DNA from: Carposina sasakii
Lineage: Eukaryota; Arthropoda; Insecta; Lepidoptera; Carposinidae
Reading direction: 5' to 3'
Length of the DNA stretch: 64,000 nt
Assembly: GCA_014607495.2 (NCBI GenBank)
Contig: CP053160.1
Location: 6,386,001-6,450,000 of the forward strand
The number at the start of each line of letters is the position of its first letter. Position 1 is the stretch's first letter. The translations under genes and the position numbers were made by a program. Below the pieces are notes generated by a model, which was given only the letters and a program-made list of their open reading frames with translations, made no database searches and was not told the origin of the DNA. This document shows positions 46,339-59,890 of the stretch, one piece after another.

Positions 46339-46403
46339 TACATTAATACTTACACATATATACGTAGATACTTCATCCCAGACGAAAAATTCATATTAAA
46401 AAA

Positions 46404-46818
46404 ATAGTAAATGAAGACAAAATTATTTGGCAACTTATATGTAGATATATAATTATAAAAGCGATGGATAGAAATTAGAGTCCATGAAACTACAGCTACT
46501 ACTGATGTGATAATTTAACTAAGCTTTAGACATTGATGTATTTGTAAGCAAAGTATACATACCTACTACATACAAGCATCATTTAAATAAAATATTTTCT
46601 ATAAATAGTAAATGAAGACAAAATTATTTGGCAACTTATATGTAGATATATAATTATAAAATATTTTTTTACTATAGCGATGGATAGAAATTAGAGTCCA
46701 TGAAACTACAGCTACTACTGATGTGATAATTTAACTAAGCTTTAGACATTGATGTATTTGTAAGCAAAGTATACATACCTACATGCAAGCATCATTTAAA
46801 TAAAATATTTTCTATATA
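46404..46818. repeat. Recent two-copy tandem duplication (~201-bp period)
   Basis: Copies at 46404-46604 and 46605-46818 are almost identical. Copy 2 has a 15-17 bp insertion around 46660-46676 and lacks a 4-5 bp 'ctaca' present in copy 1. No coding content. Confidence 0.95.
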
Positions 46819-47091
46819 GGTACTGCAATGAGTCAGCCATTGCTCATGTCCTGATAGCAGTGACACCTACCTATGCCAGGCATGACTGTTTGACGTGGTA
46901 TGATTAAAAATTGTATAAAATAAATGTATTTTGCTATTTTCAACTGAATTTTTTGGTACATGACAGATATTCTTGTGATAAAAAAAAACTTTTGTGCTTT
47001 TTGGTGGTACCTTTTACGACTATAGTACTTGCCTATAAATATGTCTAGTATTTAATCTGTGTTATGAGATATTATGTCATTCCATTTAGAT
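46819..47091. other. No gene recognised
   Basis: AT-rich spacer between the tandem duplication and a MITE. Confidence 0.4.
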
Positions 47092-47235
47092 CAGGGATTC
47101 CCAAACATTTTCTTCTCATAGACCCCTTTTAAAATAAATCATACCATCAAATTAATTGTGAATCCCCATTACGCCAACGTAGACCCCCATGTCTCCTGTG
47201 GACCCCTGGGGATCCAACCACTTTGGGAACCACTG
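47092..47235. mobile_element. hAT-type MITE, older copy
   Basis: Starts CAGGGATTCCCAAACATTTT and ends CACTTTGGGAACCACTG-like, the same family as 63061-63216. The flanking 8-mers do not match, so the target duplication has decayed or the ends have been altered. Confidence 0.75.
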
Positions 47236-47470
47236 AAGACATAAATGGTATGTAAAATATAAACAAAATGATGATGTACAATTTATCGTTCATTATCTAT
47301 TTTTTATATGCATTTCCTGCCTTCTCAGAACTTTAGTAATCAGTGAGCAACGATGATAAATAACCGAAATCCGTTCAAACTGTAGATAAGGCCAATGGCC
47401 AATAACCCATAGATTTTTTAAAACATTATAGTTATAAAGAGCATAATTAATATTAATATATTATTAATAT
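47236..47470. other. No gene recognised
   Basis: AT-rich spacer. Confidence 0.4.
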
Positions 47471-47698
47471 TCACACACTACACAACACATTAACCTAGTT
47501 CCACAGTAAGATCCCTAAGGTCTTGTGTCGTGGGTACTAAGCAACGGTATATAAATACATAGATAAGTATAGAAACATCCATGACTCGGAAACAAACATC
47601 GATAGTCATCATATCAATGTTTGCACCTACCGGGATTCGAACCCAGGACCTATGGCGTCGCAGGCAGGGTCACTACCCACTAGACCAATCGGCCGTCA
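47471..47698 (-). repeat. tRNA-derived SINE family B, nearly full copy
   Basis: The minus strand has 'gattggtctagtgggtag' (A-box region) and 'cctgggttcgaatcccgg' (B box), followed by a body with 'caaacattgatatgatg', 'catggatgtttctatac' and 'cacgacacaagaccttaggg'. It is a well-known arrangement in moth SINEs. The plus-strand open frame 47581-47772 is an artefact of this element. Confidence 0.85.
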
Positions 47699-49164
47699 AG
47701 CCGAAGCCAAGGTCGTATAGTTTTATTGACACTTATGATATTTTTCAACTACAAATTCGAAAAGCCATTTAGTCTCTAGAGTATGCCAAAAGATATATAC
47801 ATACATTCACGTGAAAAACATAACCCTCCTTCTGGCGTAGTTGAGTAAAAACAGTGAGGTTCCATTATAATTCTTGCACATGATTATTTCACTCTATAGT
47901 CTAGCCAGCCCTGTGTTGCCAACAAACAAATTAGTGATGCAAACACGTCGCGACACGCGAGCCAGACTTGAAAGCATTTGCTTGCTAGGTATGTCTGTTT
48001 TGTTACCCCTGGTGGTGGCTCGTACAATAAATAGACCAGAATTAAGTGGTTTCGCCTGGAATATTATTTACGAATTGTGGCATTCGTATTTTATCGAACT
48101 TTATTATACGGGGTGTGGTAAAGTATTACTACTGTTTTTATTGGTACATTTATGCTCTTCAATTTTAGTATATAATATGATAAATTTTATAGTCACAGGT
48201 AGAAAGAAAATAAGATTTTTTTAAAAGCATGTTTACTATGGCCACATGATACTTAACTTATGTTTTGTATAGTTTTAGGTACGACCCAATCATCGGCATA
48301 AACAGTAGGAACAACAAACTGGTAATTATTAAAAAAATGGAAAATTCAAGGCAAACGTATTCTTACATTCAAAAAAGGTTCTACCTACACAAAATATATC
48401 CTTCTACATGATTGTTATTCTCACCAATATCGATTTTACACTTTTGTCCGTAATAGACAGGTAGCTAGACAAACCACTTTTTCAAAACTATAAAAATGGA
48501 CTGTAAAGTGGTCGATAAATATCTAAAAACTTGATACTTATTTCGATACTAGAAGAAATTGCAGGAACATCACTACACCATGTCACTCCAATTGCCCGAG
48601 TCGAGTAATTTGATAAAATGTTATTGTTATAGGAAAAGCCAACAAAAGGTAATTGTTTGACTGTTTATTTTACGGTTATCTCTGAATTTCTGCTATTATT
48701 TCACGGAAAGAAAACAGATGTGAATTTCCATTCTAAGCAAATAAGTTAAAGCGTGGATATTTTTCTCATTCCACCATTTTAAATTTGCTTGTTTATGGTG
48801 AAAAGTCGAATGTTTTTCTGTTTACGCAACATTTTTTGATATATCTGAATATGAAGTTTATTAATATTATCTCTAAATTAGTGCGTGTTAATTACTATTT
48901 TAAATAGAAGCAGCGCAAACCAGGAGAGCGTTCAAATTACTTATTCGTCTGTTCCATTATGTTCTCATTAGCTTTGCCATGTTGCTTTCTTGCAGTAGGT
49001 TAGTTCAGCCTCACGTTACACCCCTTACGTAACACGTTCTTTGTAAAGAGGCGTAACTCGAAAATGCACGATTTACAGAAAAGGACTCTTATTATTTAGG
49101 ATAAACATGGCAAGTTAACTGATTATTATCATTATACTTACGTTTCTTGAGAATTTTAAAAAAT
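47699..49164. other. No gene recognised
   Basis: The plus-strand open frame 47874-48224 (116 codons, hydrophobic C-terminal stretch LLLFLLVHLCSSILVY) has no known domain and A/T-driven codons, so I do not call it a gene. Otherwise AT-rich. Confidence 0.4.
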
Positions 49165-49325
49165 AACGTTGCCTAAAACGTAATTTAAAAGAGATGGTAA
49201 AATTCGTCATCCGAGTTAAGTGACTCGATAGCTCAGAGCGATGCACGGAATGCGAGAGGTCGTGAGTTCAAATCTCACTCGGGTGAATTTTTTTTCATTT
49301 TCTTATTAATATTTATAATTTTAAA
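49165..49325 (+). repeat. tRNA-derived SINE family A, copy 4
   Basis: The only plus-strand copy: 'aacgttgcc', then 'gagatggtaaaattcgtcat', 'gatagctcagagcgatg' (A box), 'gagttcaaatctc' (degenerate B box) and 'actcgggtgaa', with tail 'cttattaatattt'. Confidence 0.8.
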
Positions 49326-50060
49326 ACTACTCATCACCATATAAAATTAGTGAAATTGGTATAGACTGTTATAACTTTAGGTATGTTTAAAGAAATCTAT
49401 AATTGCATCAGTAAAAACAATAATACAATACTTCAGCTTGAGTAATACAAAATGGGCCTGTATAACCTAAGTTTGATCGATATCATCCAGAATTACCCGT
49501 AAAGTATTTTTATCTACCTATCTAGTAGATAGATAAAATTCTTTATAATGTACTACAGAAAAAAAAACACATGTACAAGGGCGAGCTTAATGCCCTGCAA
49601 GGCATTCTCTACCAGTTAACCTGGTTACTTATGAATATCATTTGTTGGTAGCACTATCAGAAATTTGGATAAAGAAAACAATACATTCATCTAAAATTAC
49701 ATATCATTCACATTACAAATAATATTAATAGTAAAATAGTATTAATTTACATATACATATTCACTTTGCAAGGAAAGTTAAATAGCAAATGCATAAAACA
49801 AACTAAGTATGTGACTTACTACCTACATGTGACTTACTACCTACATGCGAAGGAAGGAGAAAATGGGAGAAAGGGGGGGTGTACTAATTTCGCAGTCCCC
49901 TGGGCTCAAGCATGCATTTGCCTGTTGCCGCAAACCAAGGGGATTATCTTATAAACTTCAGCTCCCATGAATATGCAACGCTCAACCAACCTTAACGCTG
50001 GTCTTTACCGATTATAATTACGACCCGTTTAGTTTGCGTTTTTGGACGGATTTTTTATCT
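49326..50060. other. No gene; one 18-bp tandem repeat
   Basis: 'atgtgacttactacctac' is repeated exactly at 49809-49826 and 49827-49844. An inverted pair 'tatctacctatctag' and 'agatagata' occurs near 49512-49535. Nothing else supported. Confidence 0.5.
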
Positions 50061-50357
50061 TGTATACATATTATGAAAATGTAACGAAACGCTATCTGTA
50101 CATGGAAGATATAATTAGAAAAAATATTTTAGGAGACCTTTATCAACGCTATACTCGTAGTACCCAAAAGAATGATTTTTAAAATTTTTGACTGTTTGTC
50201 TGTGCGTTTGTGCACGCTAATCTCAGAAACGGCTAAACCGATTTCGATGCAGTTTTCAGGAATATGTTGTGACAGGTCCCACTTAATGTTTTGTCCCGGA
50301 TAATTTCGACATTTTGTTTTTTCTGGAGTCCACTGGCGTGAGTCGCGGGCGTCCACA
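50061..50357 (-). repeat. SINE-like repeat ('actccgtccgcgtgg' head), copy 3
   Basis: Inverted. The tail complement 'tatacatattatgaaaatgt' is at the left, then 'ctgtacatggaagatat', 'ggagacctttatcaacgc' and 'gtgcacgctaatctcaga', with the degraded head at the right. Confidence 0.85.
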
Positions 50358-53034
50358 AATTTTAATTAAATTTTCTTTGTCCCGATTAGTACATAATTTC
50401 GACATTTTATGCCTATAAACAACACTAAAACCTAAAAAGATCACTCTAAATATCCAATTTCCAAAAATAGAAAAGTACCTAATAGCGTATACGATGATAA
50501 ATGTGTCATTAACTTGTTTAGCCTCAAACAAGAACTTTTAATTCAAAGCAAGTTGAGCTTAGTGACAATTTAATTAGGCAACAATTGCTGATACGTCTGA
50601 ACAATACTGAACTAGCAGCAGGGTACTGAACTTTCTAGTGAGGAACATGAATTAAATCATTGTACCAACTTCGCGTGTCTGCTTACACATACTGCTCTAT
50701 ATTCATTTGCTACTGTTTTGAATTTTACGTACAGGGTATAGGGTGTAGTATCACTCGTGTTGTAAGCATTGCAAGATTGTCGCGTACTACTGTCAATTAG
50801 CTGGGACGAGTCATATCGTTCTTAGTTCGCGTCGCAATGCTGTCAGTGTACATGCAGCCTTATAAAATGCGCTAAGGCTGTACTTTAAGGAATTCTCCAT
50901 ACTATCTGGAAAAATAAACATGTTACATCAAATGTAAAATTTTGATTTTTTCGTTCTCTACACTTAGTGAATTATTTTCATATAATTTTACTAAAAACAC
51001 ACATTTTGTTATATCCTGGATATAGTAAAGTTTAACATTAGTAGTAGATAAAGTGGTTTTAAAAAATTGTAGTTGTAGCATTTATATTTTTTGGAAGTCC
51101 AATTTTTAAATCACAATAAAATTTACAACTAAAAGTAGTTTAAATATTAAAGCCCGAAACTTGTTTCAGCAAGGCACTTAGATTAAATCATTGGCGCGAG
51201 TTGGCATGTAGCCTGCTGCATGTAGCTGTCAATTAGTTTTATATCGCCCGCTCGCCTCCAATGTACATGCACCCTTATTAACAGCTAGACTGAAAACTTG
51301 CCTATTAGTGCACTTGCTGTAAATGAGCTAAACATCATGTAAATACAGGTCTAACGAGGAGGTCTTTACGTGAATATTTTTGCAAAGAAATGAACCTGCA
51401 TTCGGGGTGTTGTGAAAGAATTTCGCTTTTCATTTCGCTAGTTTTCGCTTTAGTTTTGGAAATGTTTTGCTTTTTTTGGACAGTTATAGTCGATTTTGAA
51501 TAATAAACAACTGTAAATAATGTTTTAAATAAATTTGTATAGGTTACATAGTTGTAATTAGGCTAGTTAGGGAATAGATTAATTGAATTAATTTTGAACG
51601 ATTTTATGCATCTTCAGGACAGGGCTAAGTTGAGGATTTTTAAAAGTAATATACCTAATAGTTAATACGATGATTAAAATACAAAAATGCTAAAGTACCA
51701 TTCTAGCCGGAAATACGTTTTTTAAAACACAAAACTGCATTGTTTTTTCATACATCAATTGGCCTAACTCTTTTTCGGCCGAAGTAGTGATTTATAATTT
51801 TACTTTTTCACTATTAACACCAGTATTAACACCGCAGAATGACATAATACTCTATGTAAACTTATCTTCATAATATTCATTTCCATAAGCACACGAATAT
51901 ATTTTAAAACTCTCTTATTACTTAAACTATCTTAACTTTTTTATTTTCAAGTATGCCATCTGGAATTCAAGTTTTTACAATCTAAGCAGTCTCCTAAGTT
52001 CAATATTGCCACTCTTATTATGTTTACCGATATACTCTTTAGTTCATAAGTGGCTACAGAACGTCACTTGTACGGAACATAGAGGTTAACCAAGATTTCG
52101 TGGCATGAAAAATCTTTTTTACAAAATTTTAAGAGATACTCGTAAGTATTATGTCGCCGGTATAAGTTATGGGCTTTGTATTTAGATTTAATACACAGTG
52201 CGTTAATCTTGAATATTCGTAAATACAGTTGTTTTATTTTTACTATTATGTGTCGACATGTGCTAGTTGTACATTATACTGTTGCAGGTTGTATATTTCA
52301 ATCTTAAAACTCCTTCAAAAAAGTTATTTAACCTTATACATTCATATTTTCTGCCTTTATATTTTCACGAGATACCATGTCAGTTATAAAACCTAAGTTC
52401 CACTCGTAAGGTGTATGATGTGGGTGTACATTTCTGTGTACACGGCGCGTAGTGTGCACTTGGCTTAATGGGTTACCTATATTGTGCACTCCACCTAATG
52501 GTTCGGAAGTATAGGAAACGAAAAACCATCGTAAACAGTTTCAAGTGAAATGGAAAGTTAATTAAACACTTCTAAAGTTGGTTTTAAAAAGCTTATTGCA
52601 TTTGGATTTATTAATTTGTATTTGTATAATAAAGGCATAAGTAGTATATAAAAGAATGAACTGATGAATAAATTTGATGGTGTCTTTGTTTATATCTTGA
52701 TCAAGATAAAAATAATATCATCTTTATCCTTAAAATAGAGCTATCTGACCTCCGGAAAAATTGTCTGTAAAATTATTGCTTTTACGATAAAACCAAGCAA
52801 TTAGGTATTTTCTGTGTCTGCAATTTTTTTTTATAGAATTTTTACAGAAATTCATGCAGCTTTCTTGTTTGTTTCTAGTCGATTTAAAAAAATATGTACA
52901 TAAGTACAGATAGGTACATAAATAAACACACAGCTGTATTTCTGTAGCCCGAATTGCAGGATTAAGATCCTACAGCTTTTGTATAACGGAGTCAGAAACT
53001 GATGTTACCTAATATGCATTAGGTACATTTTTCC
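50358..53034. other. No gene; MITE-like fragments
   Basis: 50791-50866 and 51225-51278 share 'ctgtcaattag' and 'gtacatgca(g/c)ccttat', probably two copies of a small unnamed element. 50885-51022 resembles the right half of the 46121 MITE, ending 'tatatcctgga'. The rest is AT-rich. Confidence 0.45.
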
Positions 53035-53265
53035 TATGCTGCTCTGGGAGTGAAAAAAAGTATAATACTACAGCTGCTTCTCTTCCCGGGCATACTGTAC
53101 AAGTCAGTAAAGGTACAAGAGGGTCCTGGTGTTTTGTAGGCGATGGGCTGGCCACCTGACACTACTAACCAAACTTGAAAATTGGTCACCATGTGGTTCT
53201 ATCGGCCCTTGGTGCTCTGCCTACCCCGTAAGGGATAAAGGCGTGATTATATGTATTTTATATGT
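53035..53265 (-). repeat. Interspersed repeat ('cacgcctttatccctta' type), copy 2
   Basis: Inverted copy of 11461-11716, with 'cagctgcttctcttcccggg', 'ggtgttttgtaggcgatggg' and 'ccccgtaagggataaaggcg' in the expected reversed order. About 25 bp shorter through small gaps. Confidence 0.85.
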
Positions 53266-53782
53266 ATGTACATTATTAAGTGTTTCTACATTACTAGCGA
53301 AATACGAGATACTAACATGTTTGTTAATACAAGAGTATGACCATTTCATAATTATTATGGAGTGAATGAAAAAGACACTTTACAAGGTAATAATGTGAGG
53401 TGCAGTCAGGACTTATATGGCATCTAGAAGAAATGCATTACTTAGTTGTACTTTATGCTGGATCCACGTAAATGGAAATGGACTAGAACGGGACACCATC
53501 TATAAATGAGAAAATATTTCTTCTTAATTTTACGTGTATTATGCCAAATACAGTCTATATAAAACTATTAATTAGAGATCTAATGAATAGCGACTCATGT
53601 ATGCCTACCTAAAATATTATAAAATTAAAATTGAGAACGAATCTTTTATGTGTTACCCTTTCACGCAAAATCTTCTTATTGAATATTGATGAAACTATGT
53701 AGCCTTTATACATGAGAATAACACGTAAGCTATATAAGCATAATTTTATTCTTAGTTCAAGCGGAAGACGCCAGCTAGAGCC
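53266..53782. other. No gene recognised
   Basis: AT-rich unique-looking spacer. Confidence 0.4.
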
Positions 53783-54235
53783 GGGTACTCATTAGCGAGC
53801 TGTGACCGTAACATGCGTGATACAGTACGAGGTTCTAGTGTGTACGCTTGTTACAGTTTAGGCTCACGACGTCGCCGGAACGTACTCATTTTGCGAGCTG
53901 TAACTGTAACCAAACAGATACAGTAACGAGGGTCTAGTGTGTACGAGAAGGCCACTGACAAGCCGGATCTGCGCAGTGTCGTCTACGCTCGCTGCGAGTC
54001 GCTCGTGTAGCATTTGTTGCAGGCTCGCGAACCACGTACACACTATGTTTTTGGTAACAGTAACGGTTACAGTTACGTGCAACGTTACGGGTTCAGAAAT
54101 GAGAACGTTGTAAACGTCGGCTCGATGCAAACCGCACGCGTACCGCTCGCAGCAGGTTGGCGAACCACGTACACACTATGTTTTTTGGTTACAGTGCATG
54201 CAACGGTTACGGTTACAGCTCGCTAATGAGTACCC
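53783..54235. mobile_element. Nested fold-back MITE with doubled arms
   Basis: Ends GGGTACTCATTAGCGAGCTG (53783) and its complement (to 54235). Each arm is itself doubled. On the left, 'gcgagctgt(g/a)ac.gtaac' with 'tctagtgtgtacg' occurs at 53796 and 53895. On the right, 'cgaaccacgtacacactatg' occurs at 54028 and 54160. Full of GTAAC/GTTAC motifs. No matching target duplication was seen. Open frames inside (54014-54226, and 53864-54130 on the minus strand) are by-products. Confidence 0.85.
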
Positions 54236-57200
54236 ATCTTAAGACACGAGCGTCTGACAGTAAATAAATAAATATTTATGTTCGCTATCAACTTTATAGT
54301 TAGATCACATGCACTAATCTTTATATTCTTTATTGTACCAACCAACACATAAATATTTATACGGAGCAGTGATTAAATTACACAAATATGGAGACCATGT
54401 AACATTTCAACTGTTCTTACCTACCTCGTAATTCCCGGGAACATTGCTCTCTGAATGTTAATACTTACATTCTAACAAAGGGACAATACAATAGGTATTA
54501 TATATGTGTATCATTGCACATAAAGCACCTTATCAATTTAAAATTCTTATAATGCCAAAACCGCAGCAATGTGTTTTGTATTAACAATGTACGAATCATA
54601 CTTTGTGTCTCTGTTTGACCACAAACCATGTATAACCGGTAACCGAATATCATATTATCGGATTTAGTAATGAGAAGGTAAAATGTAATATTTAGGCAAA
54701 TAATAATATGTTTAACTTAATAGTCATTATTCATTCCACTTCTGTAACCAGTAAATGCAGCCCAGAAGTTATTTGTAAGACCATAAGAAGTATAGATATG
54801 TGGTACATCGCAGCAAAAAGTTGAAGAAATGTGAACAGACCCGAAAAAAATACATAATACCTAAATAAAAATTACATGTACCTAGCCAATAACGACCTAA
54901 CTGCACCCGTATGAATCATACACGTAACCAACTTTGGTTCGCCAACACTTAAAAAGGAATGTAAGCCGAGTAAGTATTCGAATACTTAACATTCCGATCA
55001 ACTGCAGTGCACTTCGTAAGTATTTATAGGTGGCTAGTAAGGATGTTCTTTAGACGCTTTGGCGAAACGGTTTTACGCTAAAAGCAAATTCAGATTAGCA
55101 ATCTTATTTATTGCGCATTTGCTTCGGCTGATTGACGCTGTTTTCCGCCATTTGTGTTATGTTTACAAGCTTTCGTTCACGGGAAAATCTAAAAATAACA
55201 TTTTGATGATCGATTTTAAAACTTTGGTTGTTATAAATTAAATATTGAACATGATAACGCTTTTACCTATTTTGATGGTAAAAAGTGTCAAGTTGAACCA
55301 ATGTTGAGGTATATTATAAAATTATATGCGTAATATGGGCTTATACTACAATATGCAAGTGGAGCGAATAGCATAGAGTCAGTCGTATATGAACCTTTGT
55401 AATATATTACTAAACAAATTACGTATAGGCCATAAAGAGTTATAAAACATAGTTATTTATTATTCCAAAGAATAACGCTAAATATGCCTGTAAATAGTTA
55501 GGACTTCTACTAGTTTGTACTTATTTATTTATTATCTGAAGGGTCTGATCAAATATTGAATAAAAAACAAATACTTATAAAATCAAACAAGCGTGCTGCC
55601 ACCAAAACGCATCAACGCGATTTGAAGATGACCGCAATATACTTTAGCAGCCTATGCACACAACATTATGCATAACAATAATATGCACTGATGCATTAAG
55701 TCCTCAATGAAATAGGAATGTAGTAGAGACAAGGTAAGGATTGTTTTGGGTAATAATATAGGGTTTTATGCTATCAAAACAAATACACTACAAACGCAAT
55801 AAATGTACACTATGTTTTTCTAGCATGATGTACGAGTAGATAACTTATTTTATTTCTCTTATTATTTACATATAAAGTACATAAATTTCTTCTTACAAAG
55901 GTACCAAAAAATCCTAAAGATACTTTGTACTTTTACTTAGACGTATGTGGGTACCCAGGGAATCCACAACTCCAATTTTGTTAAAAGGTAGGTTACCCAA
56001 GTTTAGACAGCTTCCTTTTAGTTTTAGAATTTCTAGGCTGGAGTGGAAAGATACGGGGAATAGAATTCAGATGTTTTGCGTGAATGTTTCGTTTTGAAGT
56101 TTCTATAATACATTTTTGTATTGAAAATTTAATCTACACGTATTTTTATACGATAAAATATCCTGTTATAAATCTTTATATTTTTCCTTTTACTGTACTA
56201 TTATTTATACTAGTTTTTACAGGTATTATAATTTCTTTGATTAGTTGCGAACCAGTCCAGGTTCTTTAACCTCGATGTCGTTAATCTACATAGGTGAAAA
56301 AAATTACTTGGCACCAGGTAAGGACCTGAGTATATCCTAGAAATTTAAAACTATCTTTCTCATTCTAGCTTTGAACTCGTACTTCAGAAGTTATTTAAGC
56401 TACTGAAGCAAGGATCACAGTTTCTATTTTAAATGGTCCAGGATTTTAACTTTTGCCGCGAAATATACTGTATTTTAGTTTTAACACTATTATACAACCC
56501 AGCCAACCTATCTTAGTGTCGTCGGTCGCGGATAAACTTATAAAGAAACTTCTGCACGACTTTTTGTATTTAATTACGAAAGAGGTTTAAGCATTATCGT
56601 TTTTCAGTATATCATCCGATGTAAAAATTCGTTGGTGACTGATTTTTTTATTATTTATAACATAGACTATTAGTAAGCTTAATCTTTTAAGCTTCCTTAT
56701 ATTAACAAATGTTTTATCATAAGTCAAGTATAAAATTTCACTTTTTTCAATTACATTTAACAATATTAAACATACAATCGATGACAAAAGAAGCATTAAA
56801 ATTAACTTATTCAAATGTCAACCCAAGAAGGCATATTATTAAAGCTTCCTCAAAATTAAACACGGTATTATATGTAAACGACATCGATACGATCAAGAAC
56901 ATTTCAAATGTCGGTTAAGTTTTTTTCCGATGACACATGTTTCGTCAGGCTGAACCGCCCAACAAAATTATCATACGGCATAAAAAACCTTCGAAAACTG
57001 TGACATAACAATACCGAGTTAACATACCGACAATGCCTTGTTAAGGTGATGGGAAAAGAGTTGGTACGTTTCTATACAAGTCTTGTAAGCCAGTTTCATA
57101 CAAATGTAAGAATAGTTTTTGTTTTTGCTACTTTGATGTGTTGAAGATTAACATTTGATTTCACATTTTATATGAAGAAATAGAGTTAAATTTGAAAAAG

Positions 57201-58084
57201 ACAAAAAATTGTTCTATCTACACACTACAATAAATAATACCTTTTGATAAATTAGACGTTTTTTTGTCTATAAAAATAATGGTCTCACTGGATACTCTTC
57301 AAACATGATTGTGCATGTTTTGTCAGCAGTATCATACATGACAGGTAATCCTTAGCAGGCAGGTGGGTCTGAAATACCAATATTTTTACTACCTGTCGTA
57401 AGAATTTGATACCTTGTAAAGGTATTAAAATGAAAAAGTATAGTTGATTTTTTGAATTTCTAAAAGCCAATCCACCTATAGCTGGTTATATGGTTAATTA
57501 TGCAATATTCGCCTTTAGAAAGTATCTTTACAATGAAGGGTAGCTTATTTCATAGCGATTACGCTGAGTCACAACGGAACTTGTTGCCTTTACAAAATTT
57601 TATTAATGATCTTTAAGCCTCATTTGGTGGTCTAATTTACGTGCGGTCTATCAAGCGGAAATTTGATTCGCCATTTTCGGCCGGTTACACGTTATATTCA
57701 CGAGAAAATCAACAAAAAAAACCAACCGGAATAATCAAGTCGGTAATATTTTACACGCGCCGACGCTAAGCTATTGGACAGGTTTCTGTACTAAATCATG
57801 TTAAGCTCCGAAATTACTAATCGCTTTATAATTTTACAATGGAGAATGTCATCAAATATTTTGTCCGGTTATAATTTATGAGGAGAGATGCAACACGTTT
57901 TGTACCTTATACATTCATTTCTATTCAAGTGTCACTGCCTACGCGCTTAGAGCTAGGATGTATATAGAGTGATTTGAGGTAACTACGTAAATAAATTAAA
58001 TGCTCAATTGCATTGTTGAACTTAATAGTACGTAAGCAGTTTTAAGTCTTATGCAGGTAGATTTAATTTTATGAGATCAAAGGA
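54236..58084. other. Long stretch without recognised genes
   Basis: AT-rich throughout. Open frames at 55059-55241, 56084-56269, 56587-56814 and 57285-57470 are short, A/T-driven and without domains. 57620-57780 is of more mixed composition. No repeats recognised. Confidence 0.45.
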
Positions 58085-58087
58085 TTA

Positions 58088-58223
58088 AGGCTCGAGCACA
58101 CCGGATACGTATGCGTGCACGTAAGCGTAGACGTACACGTACCTCTGAGTTTAATGTATAGAACTGTCACCGCTTGACGTCTATGCTTACGTCTACGCAT
58201 ACGCATCCGGTTTGCTCGAGCCT
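58088..58223. mobile_element. Harbinger-like MITE, simple 136-bp copy
   Basis: Inverted ends AGGCTCGAGCACACCGGA and its near-complement, flanked by TTA at 58085-58087 and 58224-58226. Interior motifs 'acgtaagcgtagacgtac' and 'cttgacgtctatgcttac' match, in reverse, the right 136 bp of the element at 30491-30700. Confidence 0.85.
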
Positions 58224-58226
58224 TTA

Positions 58227-59775
58227 GGAACGAGCGAAATTGATGTGTACTGCTGATAATATTAAGATAGTATTATAATATTATGTCTTCTTGAAAACTG
58301 TGAATAAAAGAGGTCGATATTGAATTAAATTATACATTGGCCGCTACACTTTCCAATTTTTTTTCGGTGATTCTTTTTTTCGTGTAAATAGCAGCGCGTA
58401 GTTCTTATAAAAATATAAATAAATAATTATTTAGGTTTAGTAGCCTTTGGGACACGGTGTTTGAAAATGTTTAATTATAATAAGCCAATTTTAGACAGTA
58501 GACTTGCATATTTCGGAATTTCATGTTACCATGTAAAATCAATCAAGGCATATGTACTAATGTGATCTCGATTGCTTGCACAATTATTATATTCTTTTCA
58601 AAATTACATAAGTAGCTTGCAACTGTTACTAGACAACTTTGTATAAAATTAAATACCACCTGGGGTCCAGCAGACCACGAAGTTTTATAATTACGGTCCA
58701 CGTGACCCTAATGGTCCACGATCGTTACAATTTACAGTAAATCCAATTTATTGGTTTTTCGAACGAGACCCGGCACACATTTGAATTTATTTAAATACGA
58801 TTAAGTTTGTTTATATCGAATTATGAAATTATTTTTTTAATAATAGTTGTTGCTTTGTGTGTATGATATTGTTATCGTTGTTATTTTATGTATTATGACT
58901 TTTATTTATTAAAGGTAAATTCCAATTGACTTTTAATAGTAATAAAAACAGTTTTTTTTGTTAATCTTAGCTATTTACTGAGTGATTGGATAACCGTAAG
59001 ATAAGGAATGGCCATAACTACTAGCCCTTGGGAACTAAAATTATACATATTTGCTTATTGTGAACTGTGGGAGCTATATAGTACTATATGTAAAGGCCTA
59101 CGAAAGGTTTCAGAAAAATAAAATGAGAATTGTTAAGTTTTAGCTTACGAATAGGCGGCCGCAGTGACTGTCAAAAATAAAATGAAAACAACTTAAGTAT
59201 ACGTAATAAATAGTAATAATCCAGTCCTTCCCGCACCCATTTACCTACTAGGGATCGGCGCAACATGTATTTTAAAAAGAAAATATTTAACATTTTACAA
59301 AATCCATTTCATGCGATGGTAAAATTTGAATTTGAAGTGCCTAGTCATATTAAGTATAACAGGTAATGCTATAATGGGTTATTGGTTTACACAGGCTTAT
59401 TAACCGTATATCAAAGAGTAATATCTAAAGTTAATGACTGCCTGTCCGTCCGTGAATGCGCTTGGAAATTAATTTTAAGTGCATGGGAGGAGTTAAAGCC
59501 TCCAAGTAGCTATTATAGCCATAAACAGATGAATCATACGATAATTTGCATAATCATAAATTCACTTGGTCTTATTTTCGTGTGAGAGCGCTATTTAGAT
59601 TTTTTATACTGTTTTGAGGTAAACTTGTAGATGCCATAGAAATTTGTTGTTATCATAAATACATTTCACAAAGGATTCCCACATATGTCAAAATCAAACT
59701 TTGCTAACTATGAAATGTTAATAAATAATGAATACATAAATAATCACATATATTACTTATTCTTACATAGTCATA
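58227..59775. other. No gene recognised
   Basis: AT-rich. 58660-58730 repeats 'ggtccacgtgacc' and 'ggtccacgatcg', short dyad-like words with no identified role. Confidence 0.4.
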
Positions 59776-59890
59776 TACCTAGTCCCACACTAAGATCCCT
59801 AAGGTCTTGTGTCAAACAAACACGAATATTTATCATATCAATGTTTGAACCCAGGACATATGGCACTGCATGCCGGGTCACTACCAACTC
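59776..59890 (-). repeat. tRNA-derived SINE family B, internally deleted copy
   Basis: Shares 'cctagtcccacactaagat' and 'ccctaaggtcttgtgt', then jumps to 'atcatatcaatgtttgaac' and 'ccaggacatatggc', lacking about 65-70 bp present in the 47471 copy. The A-box end is degraded. Confidence 0.8.

Noticed and set aside
47581..47772. Plus-strand open frame with TGIRTQDLWRR-like peptide
   Set aside because: This peptide is the usual mistranslation of the B-box region of a tRNA-derived SINE, and the SINE is recognised here on the opposite strand.
47874..48224. 116-codon membrane protein
   Set aside because: Hydrophobicity follows from T-rich codons. There is no conserved motif and the sequence around it is non-coding in character.
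54014..54226. Open frame with repeated GNSNGYSYVQRYG-like peptide
   Set aside because: It lies wholly within the nested MITE, and both strands are open because of its palindromic GTAAC/GTTAC repeats.
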